From NCBI GenBank assembly GCA_963783095.1, contig CAWAMR010000017.1, forward strand, positions 1-64,000: a stretch of 64,000 nucleotides of DNA, read 5' to 3'. This DNA is from CAWAMR01 sp963783095. Its GTDB lineage: Bacteria > Planctomycetota > Planctomycetia > Gemmatales > Gemmataceae. Numbering within the stretch: the first letter of the stretch is position 1; the number at the start of each line of letters is the position of its first letter. The notes under the pieces were generated by a model. That model was given only the letters and a program-made list of their open reading frames with translations. It ran no database searches and was not told the DNA's origin. The position numbers were made by a program, and so were the translations under genes. Positions 48,138 through 57,490 of this stretch are shown one piece after another.

Positions 48138-49745
48138 ATGAGCAAGCAGTCAACAAAAGCCGAATCAGTCGAGGGCTCGCCACCTGACACCAATCGCCCA
48201 CGAATGCTGAAGGGCCATGTGCTCTTCCAGATTCTTACGAAAGCAATCTACACTACTTTTACCCGTGCCATCAAGGAAGCAGTGAGCAACGCCTACGATG
48301 CTGGGGCGGATTCGGTAACGATCACTTTCGATCCGCCGCAGTTTCTCGAGAAGCAAGATCCGGCGGATTTGACGATTCAAATTCGCGATGACGGAAGGGG
48401 GATGTCCCTCAAAGACTTCTGGCAGAAGTTTGCTAGCATCGACAGTGAGAAAGATCCCACGAAGAAGGATCCGAGCACAAAACGGTACCCTATTGGCAAA
48501 TTCGGCATAGGTTCCTTTGCCCTGGTACCGTTTTCGTTGCGTCTGACCCTGTACTCGAAAAAGTTCAAAGAGCGGCCAATTCGGTGCGTGATCTACCCGG
48601 ACAAACTGCTCGCGAAGAGTACCGATGATTACCAGGAACACGTAGGCAAAAGTATCGTCGCCGAAGAAATCAGCGTGGAAGAATGGGAAACGGTATTCGA
48701 GTCAAAAGACTCCGGTACTGTCATAGTGATTCAAGGTGTGAGCGGTGAAACTTACTCGGAATTGGTTGGGGGTGTCGGCAGGTTCGAAGACGGCGGCAAG
48801 AGCATATTCACCGATGCCCCCTTTACGACCGGGCTAAAGGAGATTGCCTGGGAACTCAACACACTCTTGCCCCTTAATTACGAAGACGACCCAGACGGGA
48901 TCGGACAAAAGCACAAGGCTCAACTTAAGTCGAACAACCCGGGAATTCGGATAACTCTTTCTGAGGTAGAACTCAAGAGACAGTTGTACTCTCGCCCCGA
49001 TTGCGCGGACAAGGTTTTCTCGTATGACCAGGACGGGGTGAGGGCAAAGGGGGTAATTCTGGCGATTCCAGGTGGCACCGTATCTCCCCGACAAGCGAAC
49101 GGAGTCATCCTCCGTCTGAACAATGTCGGCATCGGACATTACCAGCTGTTCGGTCTGGGGCGGAATGCGACTATTCGCCAGCAGATCACAGGCGAGATCC
49201 ACATCGTCCAGGGCCTCCACGGTGCCCTGAACGCGGCACGGGACCGCTTCTCGGGCACGGAATACGACAAGCTACGAGAATACATCTTAAAGTCCCTGGA
49301 GGAATTGTGTAAGGATGCATATTCGCTTTGGGCGGAGCGGCGGAAGCAGAAGGATGAGAAGGAGCGGAAGGAGACGGAAAAAAAACACAAGCACTTGTTT
49401 GAAAAAAAGAAATCGACCCCACCGCCAGCCCCTCCTGAGAAGGATCCAATCGAGGGCAAGACTGGGTCGGAATCTCATCCGTCCGAGAAGACCAAAGCCA
49501 CAGAAACGTCAAAAACTGCGCCGAAGATTCCTGCTAAAGAAACAGAGACTTTGCCGAGAATCGCCTCCCCACTCAGTGATAGTCAATTTTCCGACCCCGT
49601 CATTGATATCCGCCATTCTACTGGCACGATTAAAGTTGATGAGAGGCATCCGCTGTTCAAGAAATTCAAGGGGAAGGCGGAAAAGAAAACAATGGAGGTT
49701 ATTTTGCGCCTTGCACATCGCAGGGGTTCCTCGCGAAATGTATGA
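48138..49745 (+). CDS. GHKL (Hsp90/MutL-like) ATPase 1, 535 aa (gene 3)
   Basis: ATP-binding motifs of the GHKL fold are present: KEAVSNAYDAGADSVTI (N box, near residue 55), IQIRDDGRGMSL (near 85) and IGKFGIGSFALVPF (near 120). After a transducer-like middle domain (to ~residue 380) there is a Lys/Glu-rich and Pro-rich linker of about 100 residues. A short C-terminal domain contains VDERHPLFKKF. MutL- and MORC-type GHKL ATPases are known in restriction-like systems, where they act as clamp-like dimers; that role is inferred. It follows the HerA gene in the same direction and precedes a methyltransferase-like gene by 52 bases. Confidence 0.8.
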   Translation: MSKQSTKAESVEGSPPDTNRPRMLKGHVLFQILTKAIYTTFTRAIKEAVSNAYDAGADSVTITFDPPQFLEKQDPADLTIQIRDDGRGMSLKDFWQKFASIDSEKDPTKKDPSTKRYPIGKFGIGSFALVPFSLRLTLYSKKFKERPIRCVIYPDKLLAKSTDDYQEHVGKSIVAEEISVEEWETVFESKDSGTVIVIQGVSGETYSELVGGVGRFEDGGKSIFTDAPFTTGLKEIAWELNTLLPLNYEDDPDGIGQKHKAQLKSNNPGIRITLSEVELKRQLYSRPDCADKVFSYDQDGVRAKGVILAIPGGTVSPRQANGVILRLNNVGIGHYQLFGLGRNATIRQQITGEIHIVQGLHGALNAARDRFSGTEYDKLREYILKSLEELCKDAYSLWAERRKQKDEKERKETEKKHKHLFEKKKSTPPPAPPEKDPIEGKTGSESHPSEKTKATETSKTAPKIPAKETETLPRIASPLSDSQFSDPVIDIRHSTGTIKVDERHPLFKKFKGKAEKKTMEVILRLAHRRGSSRNV

Positions 49746-49797
49746 GCGGATCATCGAGGCCCTACTGTCGCTCAAATAGAGTTGTCGGAGGGGAATT

Positions 49798-50649
49798 ATG
49801 ACCATAGGCGGCGACTACGACTCACCGCAAAAACAGGCGATCCGCAAGCGGCTGTGGGATACCGCGCTCAGAGACTTACTCCTGACACAAGGAAAGACAA
49901 GGGATAGCTTGAGGATTCTTGACCTTCCTGGTGCGAAGTGTATCTACCTTCGGCACATTATTAAAGAGTTCGGTGTTAAGCGCGAAAACATCGTAGCGGT
50001 AGAGCGGGACGAAGAACCGTTTCTTGCTATCCACCACTTCCTCGGCGGGAGAGGAATCGCCAGGCACGGCCCTGTTGAAGACCTTTGTGAGAGCGGTGAA
50101 CTGGAACAATACTTTCCCATAGATTTTGTCAACCTCGACTTCTGCGGACAAGCCTTTATCTTCCCCAACCTCGGAAGCCGAACAAAGGACGGCTTTGAAT
50201 ATCAGCGGCGGTGGGACTGCATAAGCCGGATCATGGAGTCAAATCGAGGAAAGGGACAGGGCACTTGGTACCTGCTCCTGACACTTGCGTGCAACCGCAA
50301 CAACCCTGCGGGGTGCGCATACCTCTATGGACAGCTAGCCGAATTATGCCGAATGACCCATATTGAGAAGGACTCAGACGGCTGGAAAGACAACCGTTTG
50401 ATCCAAGAGGTCGTTCCGAAGATCGTTGCGGAGGAAGCATTACATCACGGCTACATCCCGTCTGTCAGCGCGTTCGACAGTTATCGGTACGTCCAAGAAG
50501 GCCATCAGTATGAGATGGTCGCCTGGAAGTTTCGGTTAGAGTTGAACACCACCGAAATGCTTGGTCGGAAAATCAGTCGCCCGAAACAACTGCTCGAAGA
50601 GTTCTGCAGAGAATACTTCGCGACTGATGCGAAGGAACTGGTGTTGTGA
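49798..50649 (+). CDS. Rossmann/methyltransferase-like protein A, 283 aa (gene 4)
   Basis: Start after gtcggaggggaatt. ILDLPGAKCIYLRHIIKEFG, then IVAVERDEEPF (acidic end of strand 2), then DFVNLDFCGQAF is the order of a class I methyltransferase fold. The Gly-rich first loop is poor (LPGAKC), so SAM binding is uncertain. The C-terminal half has Trp/Tyr-rich segments. A family with a Cys-based partner is possible, since radical-SAM-like genes lie downstream. Not recognised beyond fold. Confidence 0.5.
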   Translation: MTIGGDYDSPQKQAIRKRLWDTALRDLLLTQGKTRDSLRILDLPGAKCIYLRHIIKEFGVKRENIVAVERDEEPFLAIHHFLGGRGIARHGPVEDLCESGELEQYFPIDFVNLDFCGQAFIFPNLGSRTKDGFEYQRRWDCISRIMESNRGKGQGTWYLLLTLACNRNNPAGCAYLYGQLAELCRMTHIEKDSDGWKDNRLIQEVVPKIVAEEALHHGYIPSVSAFDSYRYVQEGHQYEMVAWKFRLELNTTEMLGRKISRPKQLLEEFCREYFATDAKELVL

Positions 50650-50707
50650 AGTTAAATTGCTGTTCGCACATCTGCTACAGCCACTCGTGGTCTTTCGGAG
50701 TTCTTAC

Positions 50708-52336
50708 ATGCCAAAAAAGATCGAGTGGAAAAGCCTGAGCCATGACCAACATATCCAGTTGCTGACGAAAAGAACGATCGATCAGATCCTCACAGAGTAC
50801 GAACTAACGGGTAGTGGGACCGAAGAATTTCGCGCGTACCTCGGTGGCCAATTGTCTCTTTGGACGCCCGGAAACCTCGCGACCGGAAAGCGCACCAGCG
50901 ATGCCAGTCCAACGAAAGACCCGATCATGGCGGCATCGCGGGATCTGGACCGGTCCGAGGCATTGCTGGAACTCATAGACAACAGCATCGATGCATGGAT
51001 GATCCGCCACAGGAAATACCCCGCAAAGACTGCAAAGGAATTGATCATCCGGATTTTCATTGATGCGGACAAGGACCAGCTCACATACGAGGACAATTCC
51101 GGCGGCCTTCCTGAGCAGAAGCTTCCGCACCTGGTTATCCCTGGCCTAAGCGATACGACGGAACTTCTGCCGACTATCGGTAGCTACAAAACTGGAGGAA
51201 AGAAGGCTGTCTTCCGTCTTGCCAGAGAGGCCAACATCCTAACCCGGTATTGGAACCCTTCTGAAACAGCAAGTGAATCTTGGTCCGTCCACCTTGACGA
51301 GCGGTGGATGAACGACGCAACTGCCTTCAACTTCGACTACTGGCCCTTGGCCGACGTGACGACCCTGAACGTGGGACAGACGCGATACGTGTTTCAATTG
51401 CGGGAAGAACCGATTGGAGGGACTGCTTGGTACCTCGAACCAGACCACATCAAAACGATGAAGGGCGCGATTGAACGAACCTACTCCATGCTCTTGATTC
51501 GCCAGCCGAACATCCAGATCTACTTCATTAATCTCGAAACACCTATTGAGCCACTCAAAGATCTTTACGACTTCAGTGGGACCAATCGCGACGGTACGAA
51601 TATCCAGCCCCAAGCGGTAACGTTCTCTTTCAAGTTAGCCGATCCCGATGGCGTTCTCCAGAAAGTTGAGGCAGAAATCATCTTAGGTTGCCGACGCACG
51701 AGTGGTAGCGGCGAAGGAAAGGCAAACTGGGGAATTGACCTCTATGGTAATGATCGATTGTTCGTCGATTACGATCAGAAAACCTTCGCCGATCTTCTAC
51801 CCATCCGCGGCGGTGCAAAGAATCTCATCCGAGGGCTTATAAATATCCACGGGCCGAACGCGTTCGTGCCGTGGGACACGCACAAACGACACCTCAATCC
51901 GGATCGGGAAATAATGCGTGTATTAACCAAACATCCCACAATCCGCGAGTTTTTTGATCGCTGGTACGACGTGTATCAAGAAGTGAGCAGGAGCGAAGAG
52001 GTGAAAAAACTCATTAGCGATCAGCTAGTGCCACCGGATGATTATGACGAGAACGACATTTTCATCCCATCGCGCCACAGTGTCCAGATCGACCCGGCGC
52101 GAAGAAAGAACGCACATCTTCCGAAGTCGATTCCGGAGCCCAGGGTCAATCCGCAACGGAAAGCCGCAGAGTCTGTTCAAATCAAGTTCAGCTTGAGCTT
52201 CGAAGAGGCCCGGACGATCTGTTCGCACCTTGGGATCACGGGTCGCGTTGATGCGGACAATGTAGCCGAGCAACTTGCCGATGAAATCAAGGCGGCCATT
52301 TTGGCCATCGCCCGCAGGAAGAAAGGGGGGCGATGA
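50708..52336 (+). CDS. GHKL ATPase 2, 542 aa (gene 5)
   Basis: I chose ATG 50708 (MPKKIEWKSLSHDQ) after cggagttcttac; the frame extends further up into the previous gene. The GHKL motifs are changed: ALLELIDNSIDAWMIR (N box, near residue 90), LTYEDNSGGLPEQ (near 125) and GSYKTGGKKAVFRL (near 155). The protein is only distantly related to ATPase 1. The C-terminal part includes a Pro/Arg-rich linker and a helical end with FEEARTICSHLGI. Its stop overlaps the next start (ATGA), so the two products are likely made together. Confidence 0.75.
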   Translation: MPKKIEWKSLSHDQHIQLLTKRTIDQILTEYELTGSGTEEFRAYLGGQLSLWTPGNLATGKRTSDASPTKDPIMAASRDLDRSEALLELIDNSIDAWMIRHRKYPAKTAKELIIRIFIDADKDQLTYEDNSGGLPEQKLPHLVIPGLSDTTELLPTIGSYKTGGKKAVFRLAREANILTRYWNPSETASESWSVHLDERWMNDATAFNFDYWPLADVTTLNVGQTRYVFQLREEPIGGTAWYLEPDHIKTMKGAIERTYSMLLIRQPNIQIYFINLETPIEPLKDLYDFSGTNRDGTNIQPQAVTFSFKLADPDGVLQKVEAEIILGCRRTSGSGEGKANWGIDLYGNDRLFVDYDQKTFADLLPIRGGAKNLIRGLINIHGPNAFVPWDTHKRHLNPDREIMRVLTKHPTIREFFDRWYDVYQEVSRSEEVKKLISDQLVPPDDYDENDIFIPSRHSVQIDPARRKNAHLPKSIPEPRVNPQRKAAESVQIKFSLSFEEARTICSHLGITGRVDADNVAEQLADEIKAAILAIARRKKGGR

Positions 52337-53091
52337 TGGCCTCCCGCAAAAGATCGCGGACGGCCTATGGGCCGAACAAGTATTCCGCGTTTCATCTGCT
52401 GTTGGCACGCATGTTCCGCCACTTTGCTCCGAGTGACCAAGTCTACCAATACGTCACCTTGGGAGGGACAGAGCTTCGGGATGTCCGGTCCATTAGTTTT
52501 GTGGACGCGCGTCTCTTGGTGGGTGCCGTGTCATTTGAGGAAAACGACGTTCGATTCCCATTGGCCCAGGCGGCGGCCGAGCGGCTCCGCGAGAGTGGGA
52601 TTGACATTGAGGTGACGCACGATAGCCTTTTCCGAGGTTTCACCCGCACGAACCCTGATTGTCGGCACCTTTTCTTCGCGGATTTCGAGGGCCGGTGTGC
52701 TTTTGCCGACTACGACAAAGTATTTGGGCGGATGTTCCGTAAAGGGTACATTTGCGAGAACGACATCCTCCTGATAACAAGCTTTATTGGAGGGAGGCAG
52801 AAGCGGGAGCGCATCGACGAAGTATACGACCCGGAGTTCCGCATACTTGACCTCCGCTCGTCTAGCGCCAGACATGCTGTGTTCAGGGCCTGTCACCCAT
52901 CCTTTACTTTGTATCGCGCTGTGCGCGATGCCGACCTGCAGGATGACCTCGCCATCGAATGCTTCGGCTTTGTTTCCTATATGGGCACGTCGCCGATGGG
53001 CGTTTACGGGTATTCGATCAGCCCCGGACGTACCGACCTTCGCAGCTTCATCAATGCCCCACGATTCGAGACCTACGGTAAGAGTAGGTAA
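52333..53091 (+). CDS. Methyltransferase-fold-like protein B, 252 aa (gene 6)
   Basis: Translationally coupled to ATPase 2 (ATGA). It begins with a basic stretch, MASRKRSRTAYGPNKYSAF. Then YVTLGGTELRDVRSISFVDA, LLVGAVSFEENDVRFPLAQ and ERLRESGIDIEVTH follow the order of the first three strands of a Rossmann methyltransferase-like protein. The usual Gly-x-Gly loop is GGTELRD, so it may be an inactive relative. It may form a complex with the GHKL protein. Not recognised. Confidence 0.5.
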   Translation: MMASRKRSRTAYGPNKYSAFHLLLARMFRHFAPSDQVYQYVTLGGTELRDVRSISFVDARLLVGAVSFEENDVRFPLAQAAAERLRESGIDIEVTHDSLFRGFTRTNPDCRHLFFADFEGRCAFADYDKVFGRMFRKGYICENDILLITSFIGGRQKRERIDEVYDPEFRILDLRSSSARHAVFRACHPSFTLYRAVRDADLQDDLAIECFGFVSYMGTSPMGVYGYSISPGRTDLRSFINAPRFETYGKSR

Positions 53092-53106
53092 TCAAAGAGT
53101 CATCCT

Positions 53107-54582
53107 ATGAGCATCGACTTGTTGGACGAGGACGAGGACGCTGACTTCAAGGAACAAAAGAAGAAACACGAAGACTTCTTGCTGGCGGAATACAGCAGTA
53201 TCACCACAGCGTACTCAAACACCATCTCGACCATAGCTACCTTTTTCCGTAACTACCTCGTCATCGTCGGACTGCCCATTCCGATACTCGGCTTCGTGCT
53301 GACGCAGTTGTCGAAGCCGGGGTCACCAGGGCAGCCTGCCACGGTTACGCTGCCCCCGGACCTGCAATTTCTGGTTCCACTTTCCGGAGTTGTTATTGGG
53401 TCACTCGGTTTCTGCTTGATGATCTACGTCGTCAATCTTCGGCTCGATGCCCTGTTGTATGCTCGCACCGTCAACGGGATCCGGAAATACTTCTACGACA
53501 AGTCACCGCTTGATTACGAGAAGGAACTGCAGATGCGCGTCCTGCCACGGACAGTGACGCAACCACGCTACCTCGAGCGCATGTACTTCCTACCCGTCAT
53601 CGGGGTGTTCACCACGCTCAATACGCTCTACCCCATTGTCGGACTCGCCTGGTTTGCTCAAGGGCGATTGGGTCTAGGTCCCGCCGACATCTGGTACGGT
53701 TACTTGGGGTTGTTCCTGCTTTCCCTCATTCTGCACGCTGGTACCTACGCATTTTGGGCTTGGTACCGCGAGACAAAGCACCTCCGGAAGTTCATTATTG
53801 GCGTTGATATTGACGGCGTTCTGAACAAGCACCGCGAAATGTTCTGCACGAAGTTATTCGACTTACTCCACAAAAGAGATATATGGGCGGACCAGATCAA
53901 GAAGATCCCCGTTCACGACCAGCCCGAACTCGGTGTCACTGAGTCGGACGAACACGCCATCTTTAACCACCCGAGCTATTGGCAAGCTTTGGAACCAATG
54001 GAGCGAGTGGCTGAAATGATTGGGAAGCTGAGGAATATCTTCAAGTTCAAGGTCTTTATCTTTACGCATAGAGACTGGCCCGTCGTGCAACAGTTTCCGG
54101 CAGCAAAACAAGAAGAATATCGTTCACTATGGGAGAAGTTGTGGCGGTGGCGGCCTGGTACTGTCGAGAAACGGACCGAGTATCGATCACGCTGGAATAA
54201 GTTGAAGATGAGGTGTTCTCTTATTCTGCCAGTGCTGTGGTGTTTCGTCCGACCTCTGGGTCGGAGGGCGATCAGGGTGCTGACGATAAAATGGCTTCAC
54301 CTTCACGGTATCGGATATGACAAACTTGTCATCGAGAAGGGGAACGTCCACACCGCCGGACCACATCTGTTGCGCAGACGGAATCGGTTTTCGATGGCGG
54401 AGGATCGCGAGATTCGGATCTTCGTGGAAGATGACCTTTTTAAAGCTATCAAGTTGGCGAATGTCTGTGAGGTAGTGTTCCTCATCAAACACCCTTACAA
54501 CAACGCTAACACTTTGCCTCGGAACGTGATTCCTGTCGATAATTGGACAGACATCTACGAGTACATTCGGCAGAAGCTTTGA
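53107..54582 (+). CDS. Four-helix membrane protein with HAD phosphatase domain, 491 aa (gene 7)
   Basis: The first 30 residues are acidic. Four hydrophobic segments lie near residues 45-65, 90-115, 160-180 and 195-220 (FRNYLVIVGLPIPILGFVL; LVPLSGVVIGSLGFCLM). From about residue 235 there is a HAD-type domain: FIIGVDIDGVLNKHREM (nucleophile loop DxDGV), KVFIFTHRDWPV (motif II Thr), a Lys near YDKLVIEKGNVH, and IRIFVEDDLFKAIKL (acidic motif IV). So both parts are intact. Membrane proteins with nucleotide-cleaving domains often act as effectors in defence systems. It is the last gene of the rightward operon and converges with the radical-SAM genes. Confidence 0.65.
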   Translation: MSIDLLDEDEDADFKEQKKKHEDFLLAEYSSITTAYSNTISTIATFFRNYLVIVGLPIPILGFVLTQLSKPGSPGQPATVTLPPDLQFLVPLSGVVIGSLGFCLMIYVVNLRLDALLYARTVNGIRKYFYDKSPLDYEKELQMRVLPRTVTQPRYLERMYFLPVIGVFTTLNTLYPIVGLAWFAQGRLGLGPADIWYGYLGLFLLSLILHAGTYAFWAWYRETKHLRKFIIGVDIDGVLNKHREMFCTKLFDLLHKRDIWADQIKKIPVHDQPELGVTESDEHAIFNHPSYWQALEPMERVAEMIGKLRNIFKFKVFIFTHRDWPVVQQFPAAKQEEYRSLWEKLWRWRPGTVEKRTEYRSRWNKLKMRCSLILPVLWCFVRPLGRRAIRVLTIKWLHLHGIGYDKLVIEKGNVHTAGPHLLRRRNRFSMAEDREIRIFVEDDLFKAIKLANVCEVVFLIKHPYNNANTLPRNVIPVDNWTDIYEYIRQKL

Positions 54583-54586
54583 GAGG

Positions 54587-56170
54587 TTACGCGGGTTCGT
54601 AAGTAGCGAATACTTCCCGAAACGCACTCGCGACTCTTCCTGCCCCGCCGAGATTGAAACTCTCTGACCGCACTTTGGCATTGATCCGCCACATCAGTCC
54701 CTCTAGGGCATAGTAATCGCGAACGGAGAGCCCCTTATATTTGCGACGGTTGTACTCAAGAAAGGGCAGCAGTTTGCCGTTTAGGTGGTGAAGCTTGAAG
54801 TCCATTTCCTCGATGTAGTCGCGGTACATCTCAAACATTGGGGTACTCGGGACGGGCGTGAATAACATCGGGATCACGGAACCGACACGGCTGGAAGCGA
54901 ACACGAGCGTGTCGTAGACGGCCTGAAGATCCTCGTCGGGAAGTCCGAAAAGCACGAAGCAGTTTATATCCTGGCAGTGCAGTTTGTAGCCAGCTTCGAC
55001 CGCATTTTCGAGCCCGTAAAAGAACTTGTCCATGTTGGTGTGGTTTCTATCCCACTTCGTTCGCATGTTGACGTTGACAGTCTCCAATGGCAGGTAGAGT
55101 TTCTTGAACCCCGCGCGCCGCATGAGTTTGACGACGTGCGGATGAAGAAGCCGGACTTCGATGCCCTCAGGCGCGTGCAATTCAATGCCATCGAGATCGG
55201 GATCGTCAGCGATTCGCTGAATTAGTTCGATGAAGTTGCTTTTCCCAAGTAGCAAGTTGTCTTCGTAGAAGCAGAATTCTCGGATGCCGCGAGCGAACCA
55301 GTGCTTCACTTCGTCGTACGCACTGCTAAATTCCCGAACCCAAACTTTCCGACCCTCGTTCAGAACATTTGCCGCGCAATAGGCACACTTGAAGGGACAG
55401 CCGCGGCTCGTAGTCAGAATAGTGTATTGGGGAAGCTCACCTCCCGCCTCAGGCTCGCCTGTACCATCCTCCTTATAAAGATCGAGATCCAGGGGGAGGG
55501 GGTTTGCATCAGGTATTGTCGCTGAAACGATAATATCCCGGCGTTGCTGGTCGCGCTTCAGTGGATCAAGTTCACGACCCTGTAGGTGAAGAGGATCGCG
55601 AAGGCCGAGATTTGCAATCGCGTGTTCGGGTGCCAACGTGGGGTAGATGCCACCGACGCGGATGACTGCCTTGGGGAACACCTCGCGGCATACGTTGATT
55701 ACATCGAGTGTACTTTCCCACCAGTAGGTCATAATGGACGAGATCCAGATCTCGTCCGGTTCTGGGAAAGTAGAAGTGTCAAAATGAGACCGTTGGTTGG
55801 CGCAGGCGCGTGACTGAATTGAGAGGAGCTTCTGTCGCAATTCATGCGGTGGCACGCCGAAACAGTATTCAATCTTTTCGTCCTTAGCGGGTCGAAAGCC
55901 TGCCCAACGTTCCGGTACATACTCTTCGGTTGAGCAGAGTTTGCGCACCTTTCGCATCTTCTTCTGGACCGTTCGCTTCTCATTGGCTGCGTCGAGGCAG
56001 TCGATCAACTTCAGGAGATAGCCCTTCGTGCGCAGCCAAGAAGCCACACGCAGCAATCCGTACGGCAAGCTCCAATGCGGCCAGTACTGCGTGTCATAGA
56101 CCGGCGGACTAATCAATAATGCGGAGCGGGGACGGTTCAAGTTTCCATACCTCTTTGCGAAGGCTCTCAC
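54587..56170 (-). CDS. B12-binding-like radical SAM protein, 527 aa
   Basis: An N-terminal Rossmann-like part (SALLISPPVYDTQYWPHWSL, GLLRVASWLRTKG) is in the place of a cobalamin-binding domain. The radical SAM motif CxxxCxxC lies at SRGCPFKCAYCAANVL near residue 270, followed by the usual GGxxP-like segment (FCFYEDNLLLG). The C-terminal part has LFGLPDEDLQAVYDTLVFA, a repeat of the barrel end. It shares a 62-base overlap with its upstream neighbour and follows the other members of the leftward operon. Such enzymes methylate or rearrange unreactive carbons. The substrate is unknown. Confidence 0.85.
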   Translation of the reverse strand: MRAFAKRYGNLNRPRSALLISPPVYDTQYWPHWSLPYGLLRVASWLRTKGYLLKLIDCLDAANEKRTVQKKMRKVRKLCSTEEYVPERWAGFRPAKDEKIEYCFGVPPHELRQKLLSIQSRACANQRSHFDTSTFPEPDEIWISSIMTYWWESTLDVINVCREVFPKAVIRVGGIYPTLAPEHAIANLGLRDPLHLQGRELDPLKRDQQRRDIIVSATIPDANPLPLDLDLYKEDGTGEPEAGGELPQYTILTTSRGCPFKCAYCAANVLNEGRKVWVREFSSAYDEVKHWFARGIREFCFYEDNLLLGKSNFIELIQRIADDPDLDGIELHAPEGIEVRLLHPHVVKLMRRAGFKKLYLPLETVNVNMRTKWDRNHTNMDKFFYGLENAVEAGYKLHCQDINCFVLFGLPDEDLQAVYDTLVFASSRVGSVIPMLFTPVPSTPMFEMYRDYIEEMDFKLHHLNGKLLPFLEYNRRKYKGLSVRDYYALEGLMWRINAKVRSESFNLGGAGRVASAFREVFATYEPA

Positions 56171-57447
56171 GAAGCATCTGGGCGCCCAGCGTACCGTTCA
56201 AGAAATTGAATGCTTCGTCGCGAACCTTTTCGTTTAGGAATGCAGCCATTCGGTACAGGTCATGATACTCGCCGCGCGTGATGCCGTTCAACTCTGCGAA
56301 CGGAAAGAAGTGCGGCGACCACTCGCGGTGTGGAATTGCGGCCAGATATGCCGCATTTTCGTGGTGTTCGAGACTGCCCGGTGTCGGTGTGTACGGCTTG
56401 AGGATCAGGCCTTCAAACTGATTAAGCACCTCAAAGCTCCGCCTGATGATGCTCTCCATCTGGTCACCTGGGCGACCGATCCACACGAAGCCGCTCAGAC
56501 GGTTGTCCACCTCGACCATGCCCGCCTCACGCAAGATACGCGCGAACTTTCCGATACGCTTGCAAATCGAGTTCGTCGCCAGCCTCCGATTCCTCGAAAT
56601 GCGCCTCAGCGACCTGCTTATGAGCGAAAATACTCGCAATCTCGGGCGTGACCTTTGCTGGATCGAGTCCACAGATGAAATGGTAACGCAGATGCTTGTG
56701 AAAGTCCTTCGTCTTGGTGAAAATCTCAATCAGTGGCTGACCCGCGTCTTGGCAAAGATCCTCCTCGAAGAACGCGAAATGCAACACACCGCGTTCCACC
56801 GCGTTGCGAACTTCGGTAATCGCGAGATCTGGGTTCAACCGCAACGCGACGAAGGGTGGGGGCTTGTCGCCGTAGAGATCAAACGCTGCCGGCACATTGC
56901 CAAGGTCGGGTGGCTTGGAAACTACGTAGTCCGCCCCGCACCAGTCCACGGCGTGGGTCGGCAATAGGCGTGCATACTGTCCGAGAATCACGATCTTGGT
57001 CTCTGGAAGTAACTTTCGAATGATGCGGCAGACCTCGGCCACACTCTCATGCCAGTAGCTGCATAACGAAGTGATCCATACTTGAGTCGGCGTTGTCTTC
57101 TTGCCCCCTTGTCGCATTGTGGTCAGTTGGTTTCCGAATTCGCTGTACGACATGCCGAACCGCCGAACCGGATACTTCTCGCCTCGCACTGTGTGATGTC
57201 GGCGACCGAGCGGAAGCGATTCTTCGATCACTTTTCCGTTCTCATCCGGTTTCATGCAGTCGATGAGTTGAACATGGCATTCCGTCTGCGAACGCAAATG
57301 CGAAGCGATCTTAAGCAGGTCGAGTGGTTGATTCCAACGAAGCCAGCTGTAGCGTGTTTCCTCGACGGGAGGATTCACGAACAAGATCCGGTCGTTTCGC
57401 CTAACGTATTTAGAGATAAGCGATTGCGCAGCGATTATCTTAGCCAT
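56109..57447 (-). CDS. Radical-SAM-like paralogue lacking the cluster cysteines, ~446 aa (frameshifted)
   Basis: Starts MAKIIAAQSLISKYVRRNDR. The N-terminal part (RILFVNPPVEETRYSWLRW, DLLKIASHLRSQTE) and later segments (RGVLHFAFFEEDLC, GFVWIGRPGDQM) align with the neighbour at 54587-56170. The segment that should hold CxxxCxxC reads FVALRLNPDLAITEVRNAV, with no cysteine. The frame breaks near 56560 and continues at KRIGKFARILREAGMVE. Together this gives a full-length, cysteine-free paralogue that would not bind a cluster there. It may serve as a scaffold or substrate-binding partner. The frameshift may be an assembly error. Confidence 0.7.
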
Positions 57448-57490
57448 CTTTATTTGTGCTGAAAGCCATTAACCGGATGCGCCAGATCCA

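Noticed and set aside
49315..49779. Arg-rich open frame over the GHKL-1 linker
   Set aside because: It is a shadow of the Lys/Glu-rich linker of the 48138 gene, with no start signal.
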